A stretch of 64,000 nt of DNA from Bradyrhizobium forestalis (GTDB lineage: Bacteria; Pseudomonadota; Alphaproteobacteria; Rhizobiales; Xanthobacteraceae). The translations under genes and the position numbers were made by a program. The DNA lies in the NCBI RefSeq assembly GCF_002795245.1, contig NZ_PGVG01000013.1, positions 120,233 to 184,232 of the forward strand. Reading direction: 5' to 3'. A model generated the notes under the pieces. The model worked only from the letters and a program-made list of their open reading frames with translations. It was not told the origin of the DNA and searched no databases. Below are positions 54,598 to 64,000 of this stretch, piece by piece. Within the stretch, counting starts at the first letter, position 1. Each line of letters opens with the position of its first letter.

Positions 54598-55494
54598 TCA
54601 CTGCACTCCCACCCGTCCCGCTTCCCAGCCCAACATCGCCTGCTTGCGGGTGATGCCCCAGTGATAGCCGGTGAGCGTGCCGCTCTTGCCGAGTGCGCGG
54701 TGGCAGGGGACCACGAACGAGACCGGGTTCTTGCCGACGGCAGCACCGACGGCGCGCGAGGCCTTCGGGCTGTTGATGTTGCAGGCGATGTCGGAATAGG
54801 ACACCGCGCGTCCCATCGGAATCTTCAGCAGCGTCTCCCACACCCGCACCTCGAAATCGGTGCCGATCAGGACCACGCGCAGCGGCTGGTCCGGCCGCCA
54901 CAGCTTTGGATCGAAGATGCGCGCTGCCAGCGGCGCGGTGCCTTCGTGGTCTTCGACATAGGTCGCGTTCGGCCAGCGCCGCGTCATGTCGGCGAGCGCG
55001 ATCTTCTCCTCGCCTGGATCGGCGAAGGCGAGGCCCGAGAGGCCACGGTCGGTCGCGATTACGATGGCGGTGCCGAACGGCGAGGGGTGGAAGCCGTAGC
55101 GCAAGGTGAGCCCCGCGCCGCCGTTCTTCCATTCGCCCGGCGACATCGCTTCATGGGTGACAAAGAGATCGTGCAGCCGGCCCGGACCCGAGAGCCCTGA
55201 GTCGAGTGCCGCATCGAGGATGCTGGCGGAGTCCCGCAACAGACCCTTGGCGTGATCTAGGGTGAGCGCCTGCATGAAAGCCTTCGGCGTGATCGAAGCC
55301 CAGCGGCGGAACAGATGATGCAGCTCATCCGGCGTGACGCCGGCGGCATCCGCCATCGCCTCGATGGTCGGCTGTGCGCGCCAGTTCTCCGAGATGAACG
55401 CGATCGCCCGGCGCACGGAATCATAGTCGCGCAGCGCGGCGTTCTGGGGGCCCGGCTTGGCCAGGCGCTGGTCATGGATTGCGAGTGTCATCAT
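54598..55494 (-). CDS. Ada-like AraC-type regulator / methylated-DNA-protein cysteine methyltransferase
   Basis: 298 aa. Residues 25-122 are an AraC-type DNA-binding domain (YDSVRRAIAFISENWRAQPTIEAMADAAG); residues about 130-290 are an O6-alkylguanine-DNA alkyltransferase with acceptor Cys264 in VVPCHRALG. Unlike E. coli Ada, the N-terminal zinc-binding methylphosphotriester domain is absent, so induction cannot use that switch. It probably repairs O6-alkylguanine and may regulate transcription. Confidence 0.93.
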   Translation of the reverse strand: MMTLAIHDQRLAKPGPQNAALRDYDSVRRAIAFISENWRAQPTIEAMADAAGVTPDELHHLFRRWASITPKAFMQALTLDHAKGLLRDSASILDAALDSGLSGPGRLHDLFVTHEAMSPGEWKNGGAGLTLRYGFHPSPFGTAIVIATDRGLSGLAFADPGEEKIALADMTRRWPNATYVEDHEGTAPLAARIFDPKLWRPDQPLRVVLIGTDFEVRVWETLLKIPMGRAVSYSDIACNINSPKASRAVGAAVGKNPVSFVVPCHRALGKSGTLTGYHWGITRKQAMLGWEAGRVGVQ

Positions 55495-55548
55495 GCCCGG
55501 AAATGTAGGAGAGGGGGTGGCTTGAAGCCACCCGATTTCCGACTGTGC

Positions 55549-56082
55549 TCAGGTCACCGGATTATAGGTCGGGCCGCGCCGTGCGGCGTTGAGGGCGCCA
55601 ACCAAGGCATTGTAAAAGCTGGCTTTTTCTTCAGGTCCGAGAAAGCCGGCGATGAGCAGCCGCCGGCCGCGCGAGATCAGATAGAGATGCTCTATGCCGT
55701 ATTCCTCGTCGACCTCCTGGTCGAGCCGGACCCAGAGCGGGTTGAAGGTCCATTCGGCAACCTGGCCACGATCGCTGACGCGCCGCACGCGCAGTTCCGA
55801 CGGCGTCACCACGATCTCCTCGCTGGCCCGCGCCGCGCGGAAATTGACCTTGAAGGCCCACCAGATCACCAGCACGTCGAGACCGAAGAAGCCGAACACC
55901 GGCCAGGCGCCCATTATCAGGAAAGCGAGGCCCGTGACGAAGCTGACGGCGCTCAGGAACAGCATCACGGCGAGAAAGCCGGTGCGGTTCAGCGAGCGGT
56001 GCGGCATCAGCAGCGCGGAGAAGATCTGAGGCTCGTTCTCGCTTTCAGATTGCGCGCGCTCAATTTCGTTGCCTGTGCTCAT
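55549..56082 (-). CDS. DUF2244 integral membrane protein
   Basis: 177 aa, function unknown. Two adjacent transmembrane segments at about 38-75 (TGFLAVMLFLSAVSFVTGLAFLIMGAWPVFGFFGLDVLVIWWAF) and a soluble C-terminal domain with FNPLWVRLDQEVDE and ISRGRRLLIAGFLGPEEKASF. Divergent from nth with only 22 bp between start codons. Confidence 0.9.
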   Translation of the reverse strand: MSTGNEIERAQSESENEPQIFSALLMPHRSLNRTGFLAVMLFLSAVSFVTGLAFLIMGAWPVFGFFGLDVLVIWWAFKVNFRAARASEEIVVTPSELRVRRVSDRGQVAEWTFNPLWVRLDQEVDEEYGIEHLYLISRGRRLLIAGFLGPEEKASFYNALVGALNAARRGPTYNPVT

Positions 56083-56104
56083 CGTCCATCAGTATATCCC
56101 GATC

Positions 56105-56857
56105 ATGGCGAAAATCACCCGCAAGCCGGTCCCGCGCAAAGCGACGGTTCCGAAGAAAAAGGCAAAACCGGTCGCGACCAAGCCGAAAGCGTCCGCGAAG
56201 AAATCGCTCAAAGCCACAAGACCCTGGACGCCCGCCGAGGTCCGCGACGTCTTCAGCCGTTTCGGCAAGGCCAATCCGGAGCCGAAGGGCGAGCTCGAGC
56301 ACGTCAATCCGTTCACGCTGTTGGTTGCCGTGGTGCTCTCGGCGCAGGCGACCGACGCCGGCGTCAACAAGGCGACACGCGCATTGTTCGAGGTGGCCGA
56401 CACCCCGCAGAAGATGCTCGATCTCGGTGAGGAGCGCTTGCGCGATTACATCAGGACGATCGGTCTCTATCGTACCAAGGCCAAGAACGTGATCGCGCTG
56501 TCGGCAAAGCTGCTCAGCGAATTCGGCGGCCAGGTACCGCGTACGCGTGCGGAGATCGAGTCATTGCCCGGCGCAGGGCGCAAGACCGCCAACGTCGTGC
56601 TCAACATGGCCTTCGGTGAGCACACCATGGCGGTCGACACCCATGTCTTCCGCGTCGGCAATCGCACCGGGCTAGCGCCCGGCAAGACGCCGCTGGAGGT
56701 CGAGCTCGGTCTCGAAAAGGTGATCCCGGCCGAGTTCATGCTGCATGCCCATCATTGGCTGATCCTGCACGGCCGCTATACCTGCCTCGCCCGCAAGCCG
56801 CGCTGCGAGGTCTGCCTGATCAATGATCTCTGCCGGTGGCCGGAGAAGACGGTGTGA
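56105..56857 (+). CDS. nth: endonuclease III (Nth)
   Basis: Base-excision-repair DNA glycosylase/AP lyase for oxidised pyrimidines. 250 aa from ATG at 56105. A Lys/Pro-rich N-terminal extension (about 35 residues) precedes the HhH-GPD core with LPGAGRKTANVVL (catalytic Lys) and VDTHVFRV (catalytic Asp). The Fe-S cluster spacing C-x6-C-x2-C-x5-C is near the C-terminus. Confidence 0.97.
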   Translation: MAKITRKPVPRKATVPKKKAKPVATKPKASAKKSLKATRPWTPAEVRDVFSRFGKANPEPKGELEHVNPFTLLVAVVLSAQATDAGVNKATRALFEVADTPQKMLDLGEERLRDYIRTIGLYRTKAKNVIALSAKLLSEFGGQVPRTRAEIESLPGAGRKTANVVLNMAFGEHTMAVDTHVFRVGNRTGLAPGKTPLEVELGLEKVIPAEFMLHAHHWLILHGRYTCLARKPRCEVCLINDLCRWPEKTV

Positions 56858-56863
56858 ATGATC

Positions 56864-57604
56864 TCACCGCACCTGCCGCGCCGGCTCGATCAGCTCGGGC
56901 CGCGAGCCTGACAGCCGCTTGTGCATGTGAACCATGAAGGCCATGCCGAAGATCGGCGTCGCCAGGTTAACGATCGGGATCGAGACAAAGGCGGCGATGA
57001 AGAGGCCGGCGGTGAAGACGGTCGCGGCATTGTCGCGCCGCATCGCCTTGGCTTCCTCCGGGGGGCGGAAGCGCATCGCGGCGAGCTCGAAATATTCACG
57101 GCCCAGCAGCCAGGCGGCGGCGAGAAAGAAGATCAGGAAACCGGCGCCGGCGAAGAGCACCAGCGGCAAGGCGGCGAGATAGACCAGGATCGTCAAGAGC
57201 GCGGTCTTGATGCCCTCGAGGATCGCCTGGCTGAACGGCAGCGCCACGCCCGGCCGTTCGGCGGGATAATGCTCGCGCTCGACGATATCGGCGACATCGT
57301 CGACGAACAGGCTCGCCACCAGCGAGGTGATCGCCGGCATCAGGAAGATGCCGCCGAACACGACACCGAGGCCCGCCGCGATCGAGACGATCCAGGAGAG
57401 AATTTCGAGCGATGAATGCCAGCCCGGCCCGAGCAGGCCCTCCAGCCAGATCTCGCCAGAGGTCGCAAACCAGCTCAGCAGACGCTGCAACCCGATCGCC
57501 AGCACCGTGATCAGCACCAGCGCCAGCCCGATCGATCGCCACAGGATCGAGCGCATCGCCGGCGAGATCATTTGCGACAGCGCCTTGATGGCGGCATCCA
57601 GCAT
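56864..57604 (-). CDS. EI24/CysZ-like membrane protein
   Basis: 246 aa from ATG at 57604; the frame stays open further upstream but only this start gives the family N-terminus MLDAAIKALSQMISPAMRSILWRS. Four or five transmembrane segments, including LVLITVLAIGLQRLLSW, SWIVSIAAGLGVVFGGIFLMPAIT and a re-entrant-looking FIAAFVSIPIVNLATPIFGMAFMVH. CysZ transports sulfate, but this branch is poorly characterised. Convergent with nth, 6 bp apart. Confidence 0.86.
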   Translation of the reverse strand: MLDAAIKALSQMISPAMRSILWRSIGLALVLITVLAIGLQRLLSWFATSGEIWLEGLLGPGWHSSLEILSWIVSIAAGLGVVFGGIFLMPAITSLVASLFVDDVADIVEREHYPAERPGVALPFSQAILEGIKTALLTILVYLAALPLVLFAGAGFLIFFLAAAWLLGREYFELAAMRFRPPEEAKAMRRDNAATVFTAGLFIAAFVSIPIVNLATPIFGMAFMVHMHKRLSGSRPELIEPARQVR

Positions 57605-57689
57605 GGGGGCCCTCTGAGGTAAACTCTGCGCGAGAGGTAGATACCGAATGCGGCTTCGGCAAGGGCGGGTGGGCCGCTGCAGTCTGCGG

Positions 57690-57861
57690 AATGCGGGTCT
57701 CGTGTCCCGGACGCAGCGCGGCATGCAATGACGCGCTGCTGAGCCGGGACCCAGGAGCTTGCCGCGAGATGGGCCCCGGCTCTGCAGCGCACCGCTGACT
57801 GGACGATGCTCCGCATCGCCAGGGGAGCGCTGCGCTGTGTCCGGGGCACGCAAGTCCCAGC
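57690..57861. repeat. repeat-derived intergenic sequence
   Basis: GTGTCCCGGACGCAGCGCGG and GAGCCGGGACCC with GATGCTCCGCATCGCCAGGG resemble the other CCCGGAC-type repeats of this window in degenerate form. No gene seen between the CysZ-like start and nikR stop. Confidence 0.5.
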
Positions 57862-58308
57862 TTACTCGTGCCGGTGCCCGTGCTTCCGCGCCTTCGCCTG
57901 CTTCCCGTCCCCCGTCGGGATCATCACCACGCGGCCGTAGCGCACGCCGCGCTCGGCGATGATGTGATCGGCGAAATGCCTGACCTCGGAGGCGGCGCCG
58001 CGCAGCGCCGTCATCTCCATGCAATTGTTGTCGTCGAGATGGACGTGCAGGGTCGCCAGCGCGAGGTCGTGGTGGCCGTGGAATTCCTGCACCAGCCGTT
58101 TCGACAGATCGCGCGCGGCGTGGTCGTAGACATAGACGAGACCGGCAACGCATTGACCGGTCTGCGCCGTGTCCTCGGTGCTCTGCTGCAGGCCGGCGCG
58201 GGCGAGGTCGCGGATGATCTCGGAGCGGTTCTGGTAGCCGCGCGCTTCGGCTGCGGCATCGATCTCCGCCAGGAGATCGTCCTCGATCGTGATGGTGATC
58301 CGCTGCAT
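57862..58308 (-). CDS. nikR: nickel-responsive regulator NikR
   Basis: 148 aa from ATG at 58308; a longer frame reaching 58401 crosses a hairpin and is unlikely. N-terminal ribbon-helix-helix (MQRITITIEDDLLAEIDAAA) and C-terminal ACT-like metal domain with the nickel ligands His77, His88, His90 and Cys96 (FHGHHD, TLHVHLDDNNC). The C-terminus is Lys/His-rich. No nickel uptake genes lie in the window, so its target is elsewhere. Confidence 0.95.
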   Translation of the reverse strand: MQRITITIEDDLLAEIDAAAEARGYQNRSEIIRDLARAGLQQSTEDTAQTGQCVAGLVYVYDHAARDLSKRLVQEFHGHHDLALATLHVHLDDNNCMEMTALRGAASEVRHFADHIIAERGVRYGRVVMIPTGDGKQAKARKHGHRHE

Positions 58309-58344
58309 CAGGTCCTCTCCGCGTCTTGCCCAATCCGTTACTGC

Positions 58345-58380
58345 GTAGCCCGGATGGAGCGTGCGCTCCATCCGGGCTAC
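58345..58380. terminator. strong hairpin between copA and nikR
   Basis: Perfect 16-bp stem (GTAGCCCGGATGGAGC and its complement) with loop GTGC, 18 bp after the copA stop. It likely ends copA transcription on the minus strand. Its sequence type matches the inverted repeat at 36047-36114, so it may be a repeat used as a terminator. Confidence 0.75.
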
Positions 58381-58397
58381 GGTCTTGATCCGCTTGG

Positions 58398-60860
<2,463 letters not shown>

Positions 60861-60903
60861 GCTCCGGCCCTTGTGCCTGGTCTCGTCCTTGGTCTTGCAA
60901 CCC

Positions 60904-60920
60904 ATACCCGGTAGGGGTAT
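60904..60920. promoter_or_regulatory. putative CsoR-type operator in the copA-csoR divergent promoter
   Basis: ATACCCGGTAGGGGTAT is an inverted repeat, ATACCC against GGGTAT, of the G/C-tract type bound by CsoR/RcnR-family repressors. It lies in the 69-bp gap between the copA ATG (60860) and the regulator ATG (60930), so one protein could control both genes. Confidence 0.75.
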
Positions 60921-60929
60921 ATAGACCCC

Positions 60930-61205
60930 ATGCGCAAGGACATCAAGGCATCAGTCGGGAAACGTCTCGGCCGGATCGAGGGCCAGGTTCGTGGCCTCTC
61001 GAAAATGGTAGAGGAAGACCGCTACTGTATCGACATCGTCACGCAGATCTCGGCGGTGCGCGCCGCGCTGCGCCGGGTCGAGGAGGAGGTCCTGAAGGAC
61101 CACGTCGCCCATTGCGTCGAGCACGCCATCACGAGCGGCGACAAGGCCGACCAGCGCGAGAAGATCGCGGAGCTGATGGCGGTGATCGGCCGGGTGGAGC
61201 GGTAG
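60930..61205 (+). CDS. csoR: CsoR/DUF156-family metal-sensing repressor
   Basis: 91 aa, all-helical tetrameric repressor family. Cu(I) ligand set of CsoR is present: Cys33 (RYCIDI), His58 and Cys62 (DHVAHC). The N-terminal KRLGRIEGQVRGLSKMVEEDRYC is the DNA-binding face. The divergent copper ATPase and the palindrome between them fit a copper sensor; nickel/cobalt RcnR members have a different ligand set. Confidence 0.93.
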   Translation: MRKDIKASVGKRLGRIEGQVRGLSKMVEEDRYCIDIVTQISAVRAALRRVEEEVLKDHVAHCVEHAITSGDKADQREKIAELMAVIGRVER

Positions 61206-61233
61206 GTTGGCAAGATCGCGCCGCACGCCCGGC

Positions 61234-61262
61234 TGTCGTCCCTGCGGTTCGCAGGGACGACA
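61234..61262. terminator. bidirectional hairpin between csoR and YiiX-like gene
   Basis: Perfect 13-bp stem TGTCGTCCCTGCG with loop GTT. It lies between two convergent stops (61205 and 61269), well placed to end both transcripts. It has no T run, so termination efficiency is uncertain. Confidence 0.75.
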
Positions 61263-61268
61263 GCAGGG

Positions 61269-62234
61269 TTACGCTGCAATCTCTCGCGCGCGACCTCGTC
61301 GCCGCGGGCGATACCTCGCAAGCTTCTTCAGTAGCGGAAAATGCGCTCTGGTGTTGGCGCTTTCGCCCGTCACTTCTTCAGCCGGAATCTCAGCCGGCGC
61401 TTCTTCGTCAATCGCCTCAGGAACGAGCGGCGGCGCACGGAGCGTTTCTGGAAACACACTGAACGTGCCCGCTACCTCCTCGAGCGGCTTCTGCTTGTCG
61501 GCCCAGTGCAAGGCCGTGTAGTCGAACCCGTGCACGATGGTGGGTTTGACGACCTCGAAATAGGGCGAGATGTCGAAGTCGCGGGGCATGTAGAGCGAGG
61601 AATCGCGGATGTGCAGGATCTCGCGGCGGGCGGCGCGGCTGCCGGCCTTGGTGATCTTCGGCAGGATCGGGTAGCGCACGGCGTCGAAGGCCTGCGCGAT
61701 CAGGGCTGAACAGATGATCTTGGTCGGGTCGCCCGAGCCGATCGCGATCATGCGCCGGCGCCAGCGCTGCGGTATCGGCAGCGGGAACAGATAGCGCATG
61801 AGGTCGACGATGTTCTTGGTGTCGTAGCCGAAGCCGATGCGGTTGATCGCATAGCGGCAGACCGTGGTGCGATCCTCATGGGACAGCCCGACCGGCCGGC
61901 AGACGCGGGTGTGATAGGGGAAATATTTCGACAGCGGCGCCGAGGTGACGCCTTCGCCGATATTGGCCTCGATCAGCACATGCGGCTCGCCGTTGGGCTC
62001 CTCCGCCCCCTCGACCGGACCGACATAGAGCGCGGCATGCGACCAGGTCGACTGCGTCAGATATTTGATGATGCCGGAGATGCGGTTGTTGCCTTCGACC
62101 AGCAGCACGTCGCCGGGCTCGATGACTCCGCGCAGATGCTCCGGGTCGCTCGGCGTGAACGGCTCATAGCCCGGCACCTCCTTCGAGAGGTACGCGGCAA
62201 GCAGCTTGCCGACTGAATCCAGGACCGTCCCCAT
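61269..62234 (-). CDS. YiiX/YebB-like permuted papain-fold hydrolase
   Basis: 321 aa from ATG at 62234, preceded by GGGGGGAG eight bases upstream; a longer frame to 62318 is less likely. Permuted NlpC/P60-type core: His66 in STWSHAALYVG comes before Cys175 in IICSALIAQAF, the order of the permuted family. The C-terminal 60 residues are Pro/Glu-rich then basic. No signal peptide is obvious. Family members are putative peptidases or amidases; the substrate is unknown. Confidence 0.83.
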   Translation of the reverse strand: MGTVLDSVGKLLAAYLSKEVPGYEPFTPSDPEHLRGVIEPGDVLLVEGNNRISGIIKYLTQSTWSHAALYVGPVEGAEEPNGEPHVLIEANIGEGVTSAPLSKYFPYHTRVCRPVGLSHEDRTTVCRYAINRIGFGYDTKNIVDLMRYLFPLPIPQRWRRRMIAIGSGDPTKIICSALIAQAFDAVRYPILPKITKAGSRAARREILHIRDSSLYMPRDFDISPYFEVVKPTIVHGFDYTALHWADKQKPLEEVAGTFSVFPETLRAPPLVPEAIDEEAPAEIPAEEVTGESANTRAHFPLLKKLARYRPRRRGRAREIAA

Positions 62235-62427
62235 TTTCGAACTCCCCCCACGGCCTTTTCCGGCCGTCTTTTTCCCTTCTCTATCATGGTCGAAACGTGT
62301 TGCAATTCGGTTCATCACTCGGTGAGATCAAGCACGATTGATTCACCATGATGGTTGCTGTGCAACATCAGATACGGCAAGGTTCGCGGGCTGTTCCCGT
62401 TCGCCGCAAGTCTCCGGAAACCATGAC

Positions 62428-63816
62428 ATGACAATCACGCGCCGCGGTTTCCTTGTCGCGTCGGCGGCTGTTGCCGCGATGCCGGTCCTGCGCGCGCCTG
62501 CCGCGCCCCTGCCGCGCGAGGTCGACATCGTCGTGATCGGTGCGGGGGCTGCGGGAATTGCCGCGGCGCGGCGCATCATGGCGACGGGCCGCAAGGTCAT
62601 GCTGGTGGAAGCGGCATCGCAAGTCGGCGGCCGCTGCATCACCGATAGCACCACCTTCGACACGCCCTTCGACCGCGGCGCGCGCTGGATGCACAATCCC
62701 GACACCAATCCGATGATCCGGCTGGCGCGCAGCCTCGGGCTCGACGTGCTGCCGGCGCCATCGGGCCAGAAGATGCGCATCGGCCGCCGCAACGCGCGCG
62801 CGGGCGAGACCGAGCAGTTCCTGGCCGCGCTGGTGCGCGCCAACCGCGCCATCGACGAGGCCGCGCGCGGCAAGCTCGATACCTCCTGCGCGTCCGTGCT
62901 GCCGAAGGATCTCGGCGACTGGGCCGGCGCGGCCGAGTTCATGCTCGGCGCGAGCTTCGCCGGCAAGGACCTGAAGGAGCTGTCCGCGATCGACAAGGGA
63001 CGCGCGCAGGACCGCAACGCGGCGATCGCCTGCCGCCAGGGCCTCGGCACACTGATCGCCAAGCTCGCCGAGCAGGCGCCGGTGGCGCTGTCGACGCCGG
63101 CGAGCCGCATCGCCTGGAGCAACCGCGACGTCAGCGTGGAGACGCAAGCCGGCAAGATCGCCGCGCGCGCCGCCATCGTCACGGTCTCGACCAATGTGCT
63201 GACATCTGGCGCGATCAAGTTCGCGCCCGACGTGCCCAAGCGGACGTTGGACGCGGCATCGAAGCTCAGCCTCGGCAGCTACGATCGCATCGTGCTGCAA
63301 TTGCCGGGCAATCCGCTCGGCCTGTCGCGCGACGATATCCTCATCGAGCAGAGCAATTCGACGCGCACGGCGCTGATGTTCGCCAATATCGGCGGCTCCT
63401 CGCTGTGCTCGATCGATGTCGGCGGCTCCTTCGGCCGCGATCTCTCCGAGCAGGGCGAGAAGGCCATGGTCGCCTTCGCCAAGGAGTGGATCACAAAATT
63501 GTTCGGCAGCGAGGCCGCAGCCACCGTGCAGAAGACCAGCGCGACGCGCTGGAACGCCTCGCCCTATGTCATGGGTGCGATGTCGGCAGCTTCGCCGGGT
63601 GGCCAGCTCTCGCGAAAAATACTGAGCGAGCCTGTTGGCAACATGTTCCTCGCCGGCGAAGCCACGCACGAGACGCTGTGGGGCACCGTCGACGGCGCCT
63701 GGGAAAGTGGCGAACGCGCCGCAGACGCCGCCTTGCGCAAGATCGGCGCGCTCAAGGACGAGCCCGCCGACGTGCCGACGCAATCGACGAAGAGGCGCAG
63801 GGCGCCGCGGCAATAG
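62428..63816 (+). CDS. FAD-dependent amine oxidase family protein with Tat signal
   Basis: 462 aa from ATG at 62428. N-terminal ITRRGFLVASAAVAAMPVLRA is a twin-arginine signal. FAD-binding VVIGAGAAGIAAARRI and the downstream EAASQVGGRC are the flavin monoamine oxidase signature. The C-terminal MFLAGEATHETLWGTVDGAWESGERAA is the second FAD contact. Probably oxidises an amine or amino acid in the periplasm; substrate unknown. Confidence 0.92.
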   Translation: MTITRRGFLVASAAVAAMPVLRAPAAPLPREVDIVVIGAGAAGIAAARRIMATGRKVMLVEAASQVGGRCITDSTTFDTPFDRGARWMHNPDTNPMIRLARSLGLDVLPAPSGQKMRIGRRNARAGETEQFLAALVRANRAIDEAARGKLDTSCASVLPKDLGDWAGAAEFMLGASFAGKDLKELSAIDKGRAQDRNAAIACRQGLGTLIAKLAEQAPVALSTPASRIAWSNRDVSVETQAGKIAARAAIVTVSTNVLTSGAIKFAPDVPKRTLDAASKLSLGSYDRIVLQLPGNPLGLSRDDILIEQSNSTRTALMFANIGGSSLCSIDVGGSFGRDLSEQGEKAMVAFAKEWITKLFGSEAAATVQKTSATRWNASPYVMGAMSAASPGGQLSRKILSEPVGNMFLAGEATHETLWGTVDGAWESGERAADAALRKIGALKDEPADVPTQSTKRRRAPRQ

Positions 63817-63844
63817 GATAATTAAGGCGGCAACACATTCCGCT

Positions 63845-64000
63845 GTCGTCCCGGACAAGCGCGCCTTAAGCGCGCGCAGATCTACCGTCTTGCGTGTCAA
63901 GGGATCGATCGAACGCAGAGGATGCGGCATCGTGCTCGGTAGTCAAGGCGGCTGCGCCCCGCCTTTCGGCGGTGGCCTTCGGCCAGCCTTGACTATCTAC
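63845..64000. repeat. palindromic sequences at the right edge
   Basis: GTCGTCCCGGACAAGCGCGC at 63845 repeats the start of the 40024 element without its closing half. TAGTCAAGGC (63940-63949) and GCCTTGACTA (63986-63995) form a 10-bp inverted repeat around a GC-rich loop with smaller hairpins. No gene seen before the edge. Confidence 0.6.

Overview
The window is a GC-rich alphaproteobacterial chromosome segment. Gene content, order and dispersed palindromes fit Bradyrhizobium or a close relative in Nitrobacteraceae. This assignment is inferred from synteny (ppsR-maf-coaE-dnaQ-secB, hslUV with an intervening GNAT and DUF2585 gene, hisBHAFE-coaA, dnaK-dnaJ-pmtA, cpaBCDE) and from protein character; no search was run. 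Nearly all of it is core genome. No rRNA, tRNA, CRISPR array or complete insertion sequence was seen.

Region 1-10 kb is the replication-origin neighbourhood. mnmG (cut by the window edge), mnmE, rho and hemJ read leftward; ppsR, maf, coaE and dnaQ read rightward. The divergent gap at about 5.47-5.93 kb has an AT-rich tract, four GANTC methylation sites within 49 bp, DnaA-box-like sequences and a 15-bp palindrome, and is the best candidate for oriC. Four parS-like 16-mers lie between mnmG and mnmE, so parAB is expected just outside the left edge.

10-31 kb: envelope and housekeeping genes (secB, Tim44-like, mltA, Smr), hslV/GNAT/DUF2585/hslU, a histidine operon with a DUF2628 membrane protein gene translationally coupled to hisH, coaA, an AI-2E-type permease, a hybrid histidine kinase and comM. 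The only accessory-looking stretch is about 28.45-30.2 kb: lower GC, a small GIY-YIG nuclease gene, the 3' remnant of a DUF3800-like gene, and otherwise non-coding DNA.

31-43 kb: a partial Tad/Cpa pilus locus (cpaB-C-D-E, with a convergent TadD-like lipoprotein and no cpaF/tadBC), then gshB, yraN, rsmI, an LppC-like lipoprotein, hemW, rdgB and rph.

43-64 kb: heat-shock genes (hrcA-grpE; dnaK-dnaJ with a clear RpoH-type promoter), pmtA, pyrF, dapB, gpmA, an Ada-like methyltransferase, nth, a CysZ-like protein, nikR, and a divergent copper pair (copA / csoR-type regulator) sharing an operator-like palindrome. A papain-fold YiiX-like protein and a Tat-exported FAD oxidase close the window.

The gaps hold several families of 50-200 bp palindromic repeats. 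One copy has a 23-bp duplication of the neighbouring gene's end on both sides; another supplies the N-terminal codons of hemW.
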